From Humidesulfovibrio mexicanus (GTDB lineage: Bacteria; Desulfobacterota; Desulfovibrionia; Desulfovibrionales; Desulfovibrionaceae): DNA of 64,000 bases. Location of the stretch: positions 62,001 through 126,000 of the forward strand of contig NZ_FZOC01000003.1 of the NCBI RefSeq assembly GCF_900188225.1, in the 5' to 3' direction. The position numbers and the translations under genes were made by a program. Positions 17,090 to 25,674 of the stretch are shown here, piece after piece. A model generated the notes under the pieces. That model was not told where the DNA came from, ran no database searches, and saw only the letters and a list, made by a program, of their open reading frames with translations. The stretch's first letter is position 1. Each line of letters starts with the position of its first letter.

Positions 17090-19756
17090 ATGCGCAAGAA
17101 CGCACTCATCGTGCTCATCGTGTTCGCTGTCAATCTGGGCCTGTGGGCCTGGTTCAACCGTCCCGCGGAGCAGCAGCTTGACTTCACCGGACAGGTGAAG
17201 GCCGTGTCCTTCAGCCCCTACCGGGCCGACCAGGACCCGCTGGTCAACAAGTTCCCCACCGCCCAGCAGATCGAGGAGGACATCGTCTTCCTCAAGGGCA
17301 AGGCCGGGGCCATCCGCACCTACTCCTCCATGGACGGCATGGAGCAGATCCCCGCACTGGCCGACAAGCACGGAATGCCCGTCATCGCGGGCGCCTGGCT
17401 GGACAAGCGCATGAAGCGCAACGAGACCGAAATGGCCGGGCTCATCAAGAACCTGCACGAGCACAAGAACGTCACCCGCGCCATCGTGGGCAACGAATCC
17501 ATCCTGCGCGGGGACTTCAAGCCCGCGGCGCTGGCAGAATACATCCGCCGCGTGAAGGAGGCCGCCCCCCATGTCCAGGTGAGCACCGCCGAGCCCTGGC
17601 ACGTGTGGATCAACAATCCCGAGCTGGCCGACAGCGTGGACTTCATCGCCATCCACATCCTGCCCTACTGGGAGCGCGTGCCCGAGGAAAAGGCCATAGA
17701 GTGGAGTATGCACCGCTACAACCAGGTGGTGAAGCGCTTCCCGAACAAGCACGTGCTTGTGGCCGAAATCGGCTGGCCGTCGAACGGCGAGCGCTGGGGC
17801 AAGGCCAAGGCCTCCATCGCCAACGAGGCCAAGTTCCTGCGCCAGTTCATGAACCTCGCCGTGCAACAGAACATCGACTACTGCGTCATGGAGGCCTTCG
17901 ACCAGCCCTGGAAGCGCCCGCTTGAGGGCGTGGTGGGCGCGCACTGGGGCATTTGGACCGTGGACCGGGAGAACAAGATCCCCCTTGTCGGCCCCATCCT
18001 GGAGGACAGCCTCTGGCCCGTGCAGTGGGGCCTTTCCCTGCTCAGCCTCATTCCCATCGGCTTTTTCCTGTACAAGCGCAAGGACCAGCCCTTCCAGGGC
18101 AGGCTCTTCTTCTGCCTGCTCATGCAGACCGTGGTCAGCTCCATGGTCTGGATCGTCTTCACGCCCATCACCGTGGAGTTTCTGCCCGCCGAGACCGCTG
18201 CCTGGGCCATTCTGCTGCCCATGCAGATCGGTTTGCTCGCCGTGGTGCTCATCAACGGCTTCGAGATGAGCGAGATGCTGTGGCCTGAAGGCCTGAAGCG
18301 CCGCTTCTTCCCCCTGCGCCACGACGCCGACGAGGGCCTGCGCAAGGTGTCCATCCACTTGGCCTGCTGCAAGGAGCCGCCGGCCATGGTCGTGGAGACC
18401 CTGAACAGCCTGGCCGCCCTGGACTACCCGGACTTCGAGGTGCTGGTGGTGGACAACAACACCCACGACCCCGCCCTGTGGAAGCCCCTTGAGGAGCACT
18501 GCGCCAAGCTCGGTCCCCGCTTCCGCTTCTTCCACCTGGAGGAATGGCCGGGCTACAAGGCGGGCGCGCTCAACTTCGCCCTCAAGAACACCGCCCCGGA
18601 CGCCCGCATCATCGCCGTGGTGGACTCCGACTACCAGGTGAAGCCCGGCTGGCTCCGGTCCCTCACCCCGTACTTCGACAAGCCGGACGTGGCCATCGTG
18701 CAGTCGCCCCAGGACCACCGCGCCTGGGAAGGCGAGCCCTACAAGACCGTGTGCGCCTGGGAGTACGACGGCTTCTTCCGCATCGGCATGGTCCACAGGA
18801 ACGAGCGCAACGCCATCATCCAGCACGGCACCATGACCATGATCCGCAAGGCCGTCATGGACGAGGTGGGCGGCTGGGGCGAGTGGTGCATCTGCGAGGA
18901 CGCGGAGCTTGGCCTGCGCGTGTTCGAGCGCGGCTACCAGGCCGTGTACGTGCCCGAAAGCTTCGGCCAGGGCCTCACCCCGGACACCTACGCCGGCTTC
19001 AAGAGCCAGCGCTTCCGCTGGGCCTACGGCGCGGTGCAGATCCTCAAGCGCCACTGGCGCCAGCTCATGCCCTGGAACAAGACCACCGGCCTGGACAACG
19101 GCCAGAAGTACCACTTCCTCGCGGGCTGGCTGCCCTGGTTCGCCGACGCCACCCAGATCGCCGTGCTCGTGGTGAGCCTGGTCTGGAGCCTGGGGATGCT
19201 GGCCCTGCCGCGCTACTTCGGCACGCCGCTCAGCATCTTCCTTCTGCCGCCCCTGGGCGCGTTCCTGTTCAAGCTGTTCCACTTCATGTGGCTCTACAAA
19301 ACCCGCGTGAAATGCGGCCTGTGGGAGCGCATCGGCGCGGCCGTGGCAGGCCTGGCCCTCACCCATACCATCGCCAAGGCCATTTTCCAGGGCCTTACCA
19401 CCAAGAACAAGCCCTTCCTGCGCACGCCCAAGTGCGAGGAAAGAAGCGCCGTGGTGCGCGGCCTCATGATGGCCCGCGAGGAACTCTTCGTGCTCGCCGC
19501 CCTGTGGGTGGCCGCGGGCGGCGTCATCGCCCGCTACGGCACCGAGAACCCGGACATCGTCACCTGGGCCGTGATCCTTGTGGTGCAGAGCGCGCCCTAC
19601 CTGGCCGCCCTGTGTCTGTCGCTTTTGTCCGTCATGCCCAACCTCATCCCGGCCATTGCCCGCAAGGCCGCGCCCCAGTGCGGGTGCGAGCTGGCTCCGG
19701 CAGCGGCGCAGGCAGCGGGGCTGGCCTCCATCGCCAAGGACCGCGTCAAGAACTGA
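17090..19756 (+). CDS. GH17-GT2 bifunctional beta-glucan synthase (NdvB/NdvC-like)
   Basis: The 888-aa inner-membrane protein has an N-terminal membrane anchor (about 5-20) and a GH17-like domain (about 35-310) with the catalytic pair in AIVGNESILRGDF and VLVAEIGWPSNG. Two to three membrane segments follow, then a GT2 domain (about 415-650) with VVDSDYQVKPGW, EDAELGLRVF and SQRFRWAYGAVQ (the Q/RxxRW motif), and a C-terminal membrane bundle. This combination is found in synthases and remodelling enzymes of cyclic or branched beta-1,3-glucans that affect osmoadaptation and biofilms. It is monocistronic, behind a sigma54 promoter and a structured leader, and followed by a long hairpin terminator. 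Confidence 0.85.
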   Translation: MRKNALIVLIVFAVNLGLWAWFNRPAEQQLDFTGQVKAVSFSPYRADQDPLVNKFPTAQQIEEDIVFLKGKAGAIRTYSSMDGMEQIPALADKHGMPVIAGAWLDKRMKRNETEMAGLIKNLHEHKNVTRAIVGNESILRGDFKPAALAEYIRRVKEAAPHVQVSTAEPWHVWINNPELADSVDFIAIHILPYWERVPEEKAIEWSMHRYNQVVKRFPNKHVLVAEIGWPSNGERWGKAKASIANEAKFLRQFMNLAVQQNIDYCVMEAFDQPWKRPLEGVVGAHWGIWTVDRENKIPLVGPILEDSLWPVQWGLSLLSLIPIGFFLYKRKDQPFQGRLFFCLLMQTVVSSMVWIVFTPITVEFLPAETAAWAILLPMQIGLLAVVLINGFEMSEMLWPEGLKRRFFPLRHDADEGLRKVSIHLACCKEPPAMVVETLNSLAALDYPDFEVLVVDNNTHDPALWKPLEEHCAKLGPRFRFFHLEEWPGYKAGALNFALKNTAPDARIIAVVDSDYQVKPGWLRSLTPYFDKPDVAIVQSPQDHRAWEGEPYKTVCAWEYDGFFRIGMVHRNERNAIIQHGTMTMIRKAVMDEVGGWGEWCICEDAELGLRVFERGYQAVYVPESFGQGLTPDTYAGFKSQRFRWAYGAVQILKRHWRQLMPWNKTTGLDNGQKYHFLAGWLPWFADATQIAVLVVSLVWSLGMLALPRYFGTPLSIFLLPPLGAFLFKLFHFMWLYKTRVKCGLWERIGAAVAGLALTHTIAKAIFQGLTTKNKPFLRTPKCEERSAVVRGLMMAREELFVLAALWVAAGGVIARYGTENPDIVTWAVILVVQSAPYLAALCLSLLSVMPNLIPAIARKAAPQCGCELAPAAAQAAGLASIAKDRVKN

Positions 19757-19815
19757 TTCCGGTATCCTCATTCGCAAACACAACACGGGCCAGGGGCGCA
19801 ACGCCTCTGGCCCGT
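19728..19815 (+). repeat. Direct repeat A: end of glucan synthase gene plus its terminator
   Basis: These 88 bases cover the last nine codons and stop of the GH17-GT2 gene and most of its terminator hairpin. An almost identical 87-base copy (one A fewer in the run near the middle) lies at 22351-22437, after cheW. The two copies enclose the chemoreceptor and cheW. Confidence 0.9.
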
Positions 19816-19830
19816 GTTGTGTTGTGTTTG
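19779..19830 (+). terminator. Intrinsic terminator of the GH17-GT2 gene
   Basis: A long stem pairs the CACAACACGGGCCAG region with CTGGCCCGTGTTGTG around a GGGGCGCAACGCC tip, followed by T-rich sequence (TTGTGTTTG). It overlaps direct repeat A. Confidence 0.8.
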
Positions 19831-19933
19831 CACTCCGTGCAAGTGGGCAGTTACCCCTCCCCGGGTTGCGCGCCCCTGTATTCATTTTTTATACATCCCT
19901 CTTAAGAGAAGGCGGCATTTCGCCGAATCTGTA

Positions 19934-19962
19934 TTGACAAAGGCTGCAATTTGTAGTCATTA
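19934..19962 (+). promoter_or_regulatory. Possible sigma70 promoter of the chemoreceptor gene
   Basis: TTGACA (19934-19939), 17 bases, then TCATTA (19957-19962). The -35 is perfect and the -10 is weak. The surrounding 150 bases are clearly more AT-rich than the rest of the region. Confidence 0.45.
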
Positions 19963-20037
19963 CGTTGCTGATATACGTAGTTTTTTTTGCGGTAAAGGCC
20001 CCCCCTCTACAACGCTCTACCCCCCATGGAGACGGCA

Positions 20038-21816
20038 ATGAGCAAGCTCAAGACCATGACGAAACTGGTTGGACTCGCATGTATCCTCTCGTTCATGACG
20101 GCGGCCCTTGCGCTTTATGCCCTAAGCGGCCTGGGTAAGTTGGCCGATGACGTGGATTTACTGTACTCGAAGGATCTCAAGGGCCTGGACTTGGCCCGCG
20201 ATATTAATATCAGGGCCTTGCGCCTCATCCGCGACGAAAAGAATCTGATCATCGCCGACAATCAGGAGGATCTGGCCAAGGCCCTGGCTTCCGCAGAGCC
20301 CCAGGCCGCCGCCCTCAAGAAGAACCTGGAAGAGATCGACGGCTTTTTCTATCTGCCCGAGGGCAAGGCCCGCCTGATGAAGGCGAAGGCTGCCGTTGAG
20401 GACTGGTACAGCGCCCACAATGAGGTCATGAAGTTGGGCAACACCACTGACGCGGCCCAGAGCAGGAAGGCCCAGGAGCTCTCCAACGGCGAGGCCCGTG
20501 TCAAGGCGGCAGTGGTGACGAAGCTGCTGGACGATCTGGTGGAGTCGAAGGCCGCCACGGCGAAGTGGACCGCCGAAGAAAGCGCCACGGCGTACGCCAA
20601 TACGCGGACGGTGGCCATCATCGCCACGCTGGTCTCGATTCTTTTGGGCGTGGGCATAGGTGTTGTCGTTGCGCGCGACACCCTGAAGCAGCTCGGTGAC
20701 GAGCCCGGCTCCATCTCCACGCTCGCGCTCCGCATCGCCGGGGGCGACCTGGGGGTGCAGTTCGACCCCGGACGGGCGGAAATCGGCGTGTTCGGCGCCA
20801 TGAAGCAGATGGTCGCCACCCTTAAAGGTAAAATCGCCGAGGCTGAGCAGAAGAGCGCTGAGGCCGCCGAACAGGCCAGACTCGCGGCCATCGCCACTGA
20901 TGAGGCCCACGAGGCAAAGGCCAAGGCCGAGCGGGCCAAGGCCGAGGGGATGCTCCAGGCCGCCCGGCAGCTTGAGGGCGTAGTCGAGGTGGTGACCTCC
21001 GCTTCCGAGGAGCTCTCCGCCCAGATCGAACAATCCAGCCGAGGAGCCGAGGAGCAATCCCAGCGCGTTTCCGAGACCGCCACCGCCATGGAAGAAATGA
21101 ACGCCACAGTGCTTGAGGTGGCCAAGAACGCCCAGCAGGCGGCGGAGACATCCGACTCGGCGCGCAAGCAGGCGCAGGAAGGGTCCTCCATCGTGGGCAA
21201 CGTGGTCAGGGGCATCGGCGAGGTGCGCGACCAGTCCCACGCGCTGAAGGCTGATATGGCCAATCTCGGCAAGCAGGCCGAGGCCATCGGGCAGATCATG
21301 AACGTCATCTCCGACATCGCCGATCAGACCAACCTGCTTGCGCTCAATGCCGCGATCGAGGCGGCCCGGGCGGGCGACGCGGGCCGAGGCTTCGCCGTGG
21401 TGGCCGACGAGGTGCGCAAGCTGGCGGAAAAGACCATGACTGCGACCAAGGAAGTTGGGGAAGCCATCCGCGGCATCCAGGACGGCACCCGCAAGAACAT
21501 GGAGAACGTTGATCGCTCCGCCGCCACCATAGAGCAGGCCACCGAACTCGCCAGCAGCTCCGGCCAGTCGTTGAAGCAGATTGTGGCCTTGGTGGACAAC
21601 TCCAGCGACCAGGTGCGCTCCATCGCCACGGCCAGCGAGCAGCAGTCCGCCGCAAGCGAGGAGATCAACCGCAGCGTGGAGCAGGTGGCGACCATCAGCG
21701 CGGAGACCGCCCAGGCTATGGGTCAGGCCAACCAGGCAGTGAGCGAGCTGGCCAGGCAGGCCCAGGTGCTGCAGACCCTCATCAACGACATGAAGGCCCA
21801 GGGCGCGGCGGCCTAA
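20038..21816 (+). CDS. Methyl-accepting chemotaxis protein
   Basis: The 592-aa transmembrane chemoreceptor has TM1 at about 10-28, a periplasmic four-helix-bundle-type sensor of about 160 residues, TM2 at about 190-212 ([19 protein letters not shown]), a poorly conserved HAMP region, and a long cytoplasmic signalling coiled coil. The hairpin tip contains [20 protein letters not shown], followed by [17 protein letters not shown]. The ATG at 20038 has GGAG upstream; an ATG four codons earlier overlaps that site. It is followed after 14 bases by cheW. The gene pair is enclosed by direct repeats. Confidence 0.93.
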   Translation: MSKLKTMTKLVGLACILSFMTAALALYALSGLGKLADDVDLLYSKDLKGLDLARDINIRALRLIRDEKNLIIADNQEDLAKALASAEPQAAALKKNLEEIDGFFYLPEGKARLMKAKAAVEDWYSAHNEVMKLGNTTDAAQSRKAQELSNGEARVKAAVVTKLLDDLVESKAATAKWTAEESATAYANTRTVAIIATLVSILLGVGIGVVVARDTLKQLGDEPGSISTLALRIAGGDLGVQFDPGRAEIGVFGAMKQMVATLKGKIAEAEQKSAEAAEQARLAAIATDEAHEAKAKAERAKAEGMLQAARQLEGVVEVVTSASEELSAQIEQSSRGAEEQSQRVSETATAMEEMNATVLEVAKNAQQAAETSDSARKQAQEGSSIVGNVVRGIGEVRDQSHALKADMANLGKQAEAIGQIMNVISDIADQTNLLALNAAIEAARAGDAGRGFAVVADEVRKLAEKTMTATKEVGEAIRGIQDGTRKNMENVDRSAATIEQATELASSSGQSLKQIVALVDNSSDQVRSIATASEQQSAASEEINRSVEQVATISAETAQAMGQANQAVSELARQAQVLQTLINDMKAQGAAA

Positions 21817-21830
21817 AGCGGAGGTGCGAT

Positions 21831-22322
21831 ATGGAAGAAAAGACCCAAGGTTTCGGGGAAACGCTCCTGCAACTCGTCACGTTCAATATCGGGGACGAGG
21901 AGTTCGGCGTCGACATCCTGCGCGTGCAGGAGATCATTCGCTCCATGGATATCACCCGAGTCCCCCAGTCGCCGGCGTTCGTGGACGGGGTCATCAACCT
22001 GCGGGGCAAGGTCATTCCCATCATCAGCCTCAGGCGGCGTTTCGGTGTGGATGTCAAAGCCGTGGACAAGCAGACCCGGATTATTGTCGTCGAAATCGTC
22101 GGCATGGTGGTGGGCTTCGTGGTGGATGGCGTGTCCGAGGTGCTGCGCATCGACGCCGCCACCGTGGAACCGCCCCCGGCCATCGTGTCGGGCGTTGATG
22201 CGGAATACATCAAAGGCGTCGGCAAGCTGGACGACAGGCTGCTTATCCTGCTTGATCTGAACACGCTGCTGTCCGAAGAGGAGCACGGCAGCCTCGGGGC
22301 GTCCTGCCAGGCTGCGGCATAG
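21831..22322 (+). CDS. cheW: Chemotaxis coupling protein CheW
   Basis: The 163-aa CheW couples the receptor to the CheA kinase. It shows LVTFNIGDEEFGVDILRVQEI, the NLRGKVIPIISLRRRFG block and VDGVSEVLRID, all standard. GGAGGTG lies before the ATG. It forms an operon with the receptor gene just upstream, but no cheA, cheY, cheR or cheB is near, so this is an accessory receptor/CheW pair that must feed an array encoded elsewhere. Confidence 0.95.
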   Translation: MEEKTQGFGETLLQLVTFNIGDEEFGVDILRVQEIIRSMDITRVPQSPAFVDGVINLRGKVIPIISLRRRFGVDVKAVDKQTRIIVVEIVGMVVGFVVDGVSEVLRIDAATVEPPPAIVSGVDAEYIKGVGKLDDRLLILLDLNTLLSEEEHGSLGASCQAAA

Positions 22323-22350
22323 GCGGACCAAGGACGCCGGGACAAAGCCG

Positions 22351-22437
22351 CCATCGCCAAGGACCGCGTCAAGAACTGATTCCGGTATCCTCATTCGCAA
22401 CACAACACGGGCCAGGGGCGCAACGCCTCTGGCCCGT
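22351..22437 (+). repeat. Direct repeat B: orphan copy of the glucan synthase 3' end and terminator
   Basis: This copy repeats 19728-19815 with a single-base deletion. It encodes the orphan codons IAKDRVKN and stop with no gene in front, then the CGGGCCAGGGGC/GCCTCTGGCCCG hairpin. The hairpin can terminate cheW and, on the other strand, lies just past the end of the terminase gene. Confidence 0.9.
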
Positions 22438-22459
22438 TTGCCGTGCCTCGCCCCGCGGC

Positions 22460-23896
22460 CTAGGGCAGGGCCCTTGCCTGCCGCGGTGCGCCCGGCGCGC
22501 AGGGGGTGCGCAGGCGCAGATCCTCCCCCGCGCCAAGAAGCAGGTATTGGGCGGCCTCGCACACGTGGGAGAAGGGGCCTTTTTCCGGCGAATCCTCGTA
22601 GCGTTCCTGTCCGGAGACCGCCAGGCGGCGGTAGCGCCAGGCCCCGGCCATGCCCTTGGCGAGCGTGGAACAGCGCGGGGAGAGCGTCAATCCGGGCAGG
22701 CCGTCGATGCGGCGCGAAAGCGCGGCGGCCACAACCTCCCGGCGCAGCACGGGGTCGTTGGTGTGCGTCGGCCTGGCGGCAAGGCCGCTGGCGCGCAGGA
22801 TGTCGTAGGGCGTGCGCTCGTCGGTCTGCGCGCGGGCCATGCCCGCCGGGTCGCCCCATATCTCCGTTGCCAGGCCGGGGTAGCGTGTGCGCAGCAGGTC
22901 CAGCAACAGCGCGGCGAAACGGGCGACGCCCATGTTCCGCGTCACCAGTTCGTCCAGGTAGCGCCAGCGGCCGTCGGGCAGGCGCTGGGCCAGGGCGGCG
23001 GCCGGGGTCAGGCCGAAGTCCAGGCCGATGAAGAGCGTGAGGCCGGGTGCGGGGTCCAGGACGCGGCGGGCCACGTGCACGGCGTCGTCGAATTCCGGGT
23101 ACACGGGCATCCCGTCCTCCGCCGAGCCGTAGCGGCCGCAGTAGTACACGCGCACGTGCCGGGGATGCTTGCCCTTCATGCGGCGCAGATAGAAGTCTTT
23201 GGGCAGGTGGTCCAGGTTTTCCGCCAGCGGGTTGGGCAGAAAGCGTCCGTTTCGTTCCACGAGGCCGCCGGGCTGGGCGAAGAAGTCCCAGCTGTCGGGG
23301 CGCTCCTCCTCGGCCAGGCGGCGCCACCAGTGGTCCGTGTCCGGCGGGTTGGTGTCCAGGATGACGCCCGCCCAGGAGCAGCCGCCCTCGCGGCCGGAGG
23401 GAAAACGCTCCACCCGGTCCCCCAGGGCTTCGACGAGGGTGAGGGGCAGCTCCCTCGCCTCGTTGACCCAGGCCCCGGTGAGCTCCAGGGACAGCAGCTT
23501 CTTCACGTCGCGCGGCTTGTCCAGGGCGCGGAAGAGGATTTCGGTCCGCAGCCGGGTGCCGTCGGTAAGGGGCAGGTCCAGGCGGTGGGCCATGTCCGAG
23601 TGCCCGAACGGTCCGAAGCCGTCTTCCGGAAACCAGGACAGCCAGGTCTTGAGGGTGGTGTCCTTGAGCTCGCGGTAGGTGTTGCGCACAATGGCGAAGC
23701 GGGTGCGGCGAAAGCCCGCCGAGTCCGGAGCCTGGGCCACTGCCTTGGCCATCAATTCCACCGAGCAGGCCGAGGACTTGCCCGAGCCCACGGGGCCCAT
23801 GAGGCCCCGGAACAGCGCGCGGGAGGCCATGAACCGGGCGATTGTGGGCGGCGGCGCGTAACGCAGCCGCAACTGCGGGGGGAGGATGTCGTTCAT
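22460..23896 (-). CDS. terL: Phage terminase large subunit (DNA-packaging ATPase/nuclease)
   Basis: The 478-aa protein has the full packaging-motor layout: Walker A GPVGSGKS (34-41), a TGAWVNEAREL Walker B region (about 140-150), a DTNPP coupling segment (181-185), and an RNase H-like nuclease with IGLDFGLTPAA (Asp293) and IWGDPAG. It would translocate and cut DNA into a prohead. It is complete and apparently undamaged, yet stands alone between cheW and a histidine kinase, with no small terminase, portal or capsid beside it. Its promoter carries the same element as the scaffold-like and Bbp19-like genes 13-14 kb away. The ATG has no Shine-Dalgarno and lies 7 bases after the predicted -10, so the mRNA may be leaderless. 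Confidence 0.92.
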   Translation of the reverse strand: MNDILPPQLRLRYAPPPTIARFMASRALFRGLMGPVGSGKSSACSVELMAKAVAQAPDSAGFRRTRFAIVRNTYRELKDTTLKTWLSWFPEDGFGPFGHSDMAHRLDLPLTDGTRLRTEILFRALDKPRDVKKLLSLELTGAWVNEARELPLTLVEALGDRVERFPSGREGGCSWAGVILDTNPPDTDHWWRRLAEEERPDSWDFFAQPGGLVERNGRFLPNPLAENLDHLPKDFYLRRMKGKHPRHVRVYYCGRYGSAEDGMPVYPEFDDAVHVARRVLDPAPGLTLFIGLDFGLTPAAALAQRLPDGRWRYLDELVTRNMGVARFAALLLDLLRTRYPGLATEIWGDPAGMARAQTDERTPYDILRASGLAARPTHTNDPVLRREVVAAALSRRIDGLPGLTLSPRCSTLAKGMAGAWRYRRLAVSGQERYEDSPEKGPFSHVCEAAQYLLLGAGEDLRLRTPCAPGAPRQARALP

Positions 23897-23903
23897 GGCC
23901 GGG

Positions 23904-23966
23904 AGTGTAGCACGGGCTGCGGCGCGGGGATGAAATGACCCGTCCATTGGCCGCCAAAAGGACGGG
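23904..23966 (-). promoter_or_regulatory. Shared phage-gene promoter module, copy 3 (terminase gene)
   Basis: On the minus strand: CCCGTCCTTTT (23966-23956), GGCGGCCAATGG, ACGGG, CATTTCATCCC with CATCCC in the -35 position, 17 bases, then -10 TACACT (23909-23904). There are 46 bases between the TTTT and the -10. The upstream part is also a 7-bp inverted repeat, CCCGTCC (23939-23945) and GGACGGG (23960-23966). Confidence 0.65.
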
Positions 23967-24057
23967 ATTTGCCGGTTGACACGCTGCGCCGGGGCGCCAG
24001 GGTCGCGGCTGACAAGCGCCCGGCCATGGGCTATGGTGCGCGCCGGAGGTGGGAGCA

Positions 24058-25605
24058 TTGAGCACGGCCCTGAAGCGCATCGCCATGAGCGTGCAGCCCT
24101 CGCTGCGCGGGCGCGTGTTCGCGCTGCTCGTCGGTCTTACCCTGTGCGCCTGCGCGGGGGCCACGGCCACCTACTGGCTGGCCCAGCACTATCTTTACGC
24201 CACGGACGTGCTGCGCCAGGTGAACCTGCGGCAGCAGGTGGCGGCCCTGTCGCTGTCGGAACAGCTTTCCGGCCTGGAGGCCGACGCCCTGGCCGCTCGG
24301 CAATCCGACGCCCGCCGGACGGAGTTCGCCGCCCGTGAAACCGCCATCGCCAAGGACGTGCAGCTGCTGCGCGCCAGCGAACCGCTGGAGGCCGGGCTGG
24401 AGATCATTGACCGCATGGACGAGGGGGTTCGGCTGCAGTCCGCGGCCCTGCGCGAGCTTGTGGACAGCCAGCCCGGAGAGGGGGCCTTCCTGGTGGCCAT
24501 TGCGGCCCGGCACAGGCAGACCGCCCAGGACGCGGCGCGCGAATTGTTCGACCTGCACACCCGCGACGCGGATATTGGCGTTTCGGCCATGCGCTCGCTG
24601 GCCCGCACGGCGACGACGGCCTCGCTGTTCGTCATACCGGCCGGGGCGGTGCTGGGGATCCTGCTCGGCTGGGTGCTGCTCCGGCAGGTGCTCGGCCCCA
24701 TCCGCCAGTTGGTGCTGGGCGCGGCCCTTGGCCCCGCACACGCCCACGCGGCCCCCGGCCAGTCCGAACCGTCGGCCGAGCCGGAGGCCCTCCCCCCCGG
24801 CCAGTCCGACGAGGTGCGCGCCGTGGGCGAGCTGGTGACCGGCCTCTTGCGCGACGTGGACGAGACCCAGGCCCTGCTCAAGGAATCGCGCGAGCACTTG
24901 ATGCAGGCCGAGAAGCTGGCCCTGGTGGGCAGGCTGGCGGCCGGTGTGGCCCACAGCGTGCGCAACCCGCTCACCAGCGTCAAGATGCGGCTGTTCTCCC
25001 TGGAACGTGGCCTGGACCTCACCCCCGGGCAGAAGGAGGACTTCGAGGTCATCAGCGAGGAGATCCGCCATCTGGACACCATTGTGCGGAACTTCCTGGA
25101 GTTTTCGCGTCCGCCCAAGCCCAAGCTCCAGCACATGAGCCCCTCGGACGTGGTGGACATGACGCTGGTGCTCTTGAAGCACCGCCTGGAGACCTACGGC
25201 GTGGACGTGCGTCTGAGGCGCGAGCAGCCGCTGCCCGCCCTGGACCTGGATCCGGAGCAGCTCAAGGAGGTGCTGGTGAACCTGGTGCTCAACGCCTGCG
25301 ACGCCATGGGCGAGAACGGGCGCATCGAGATTTTCGAGCACACGGGCTTCATGGACCCGCTTGGGCGGGTGGCCGTCATCCAGCTTACGGATTCCGGTCC
25401 CGGCATCGGTCCGGAGCTGGCGGAGCGCGTGTTTCAGCCCTTTTTCAGCACCAAGGAGGAGGGCACGGGCCTGGGGTTGGCCATCGCCACGCGCATCATG
25501 GAGGAGCACGGCGGCTACCTCCACCTGAAGCCTTCCGAGCGCGGCCAGGGCGCGTGCTTCGTCCTGGTGCTGCCCATGCGGGAAAAGGTCTGGCTCAGGT
25601 CCTGA
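24058..25605 (+). CDS. NtrB-type sensor histidine kinase
   Basis: The 515-aa membrane kinase has TM1 at about 20-42, an extracytoplasmic sensor region of about 140 residues, TM2 at about 185-210, a linker, HisKA with AAGVAHSVRNPLTSVK (phospho-His), and HATPase_c with NLVLNACDAMGENG (N box), DSGPGIGPEL (G1) and STKEEGTGLGLAI (F/G2). A TTG start at 24058 is preferred because GGAGG lies 8 bases upstream; a GTG at 24049 overlaps that site and an ATG at 24085 is possible. It pairs with the sigma54-type response regulator 69 bases downstream and is divergent from terL. Confidence 0.9.
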   Translation: MSTALKRIAMSVQPSLRGRVFALLVGLTLCACAGATATYWLAQHYLYATDVLRQVNLRQQVAALSLSEQLSGLEADALAARQSDARRTEFAARETAIAKDVQLLRASEPLEAGLEIIDRMDEGVRLQSAALRELVDSQPGEGAFLVAIAARHRQTAQDAARELFDLHTRDADIGVSAMRSLARTATTASLFVIPAGAVLGILLGWVLLRQVLGPIRQLVLGAALGPAHAHAAPGQSEPSAEPEALPPGQSDEVRAVGELVTGLLRDVDETQALLKESREHLMQAEKLALVGRLAAGVAHSVRNPLTSVKMRLFSLERGLDLTPGQKEDFEVISEEIRHLDTIVRNFLEFSRPPKPKLQHMSPSDVVDMTLVLLKHRLETYGVDVRLRREQPLPALDLDPEQLKEVLVNLVLNACDAMGENGRIEIFEHTGFMDPLGRVAVIQLTDSGPGIGPELAERVFQPFFSTKEEGTGLGLAIATRIMEEHGGYLHLKPSERGQGACFVLVLPMREKVWLRS

Positions 25606-25674
25606 CCGGCCTCGCCGGGGGGCTTTGAAGCCGCCGCCACGTGAAACCATCGCCGCCGACCGCGGGGAGACGCC

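Noticed and set aside
16961-19885. 974-codon open frame on the minus strand opposite the GH17-GT2 gene
   Set aside because: Its composition (His, Gly, Val and Leu-rich without motifs) is that of an antisense shadow of a GC-rich gene; the plus strand has clear catalytic motifs.
19728-22437. The 88-bp repeats as attL/attR of a prophage
   Set aside because: Only a chemoreceptor and cheW lie between them; there is no integrase, and the terminase gene lies outside the repeats.
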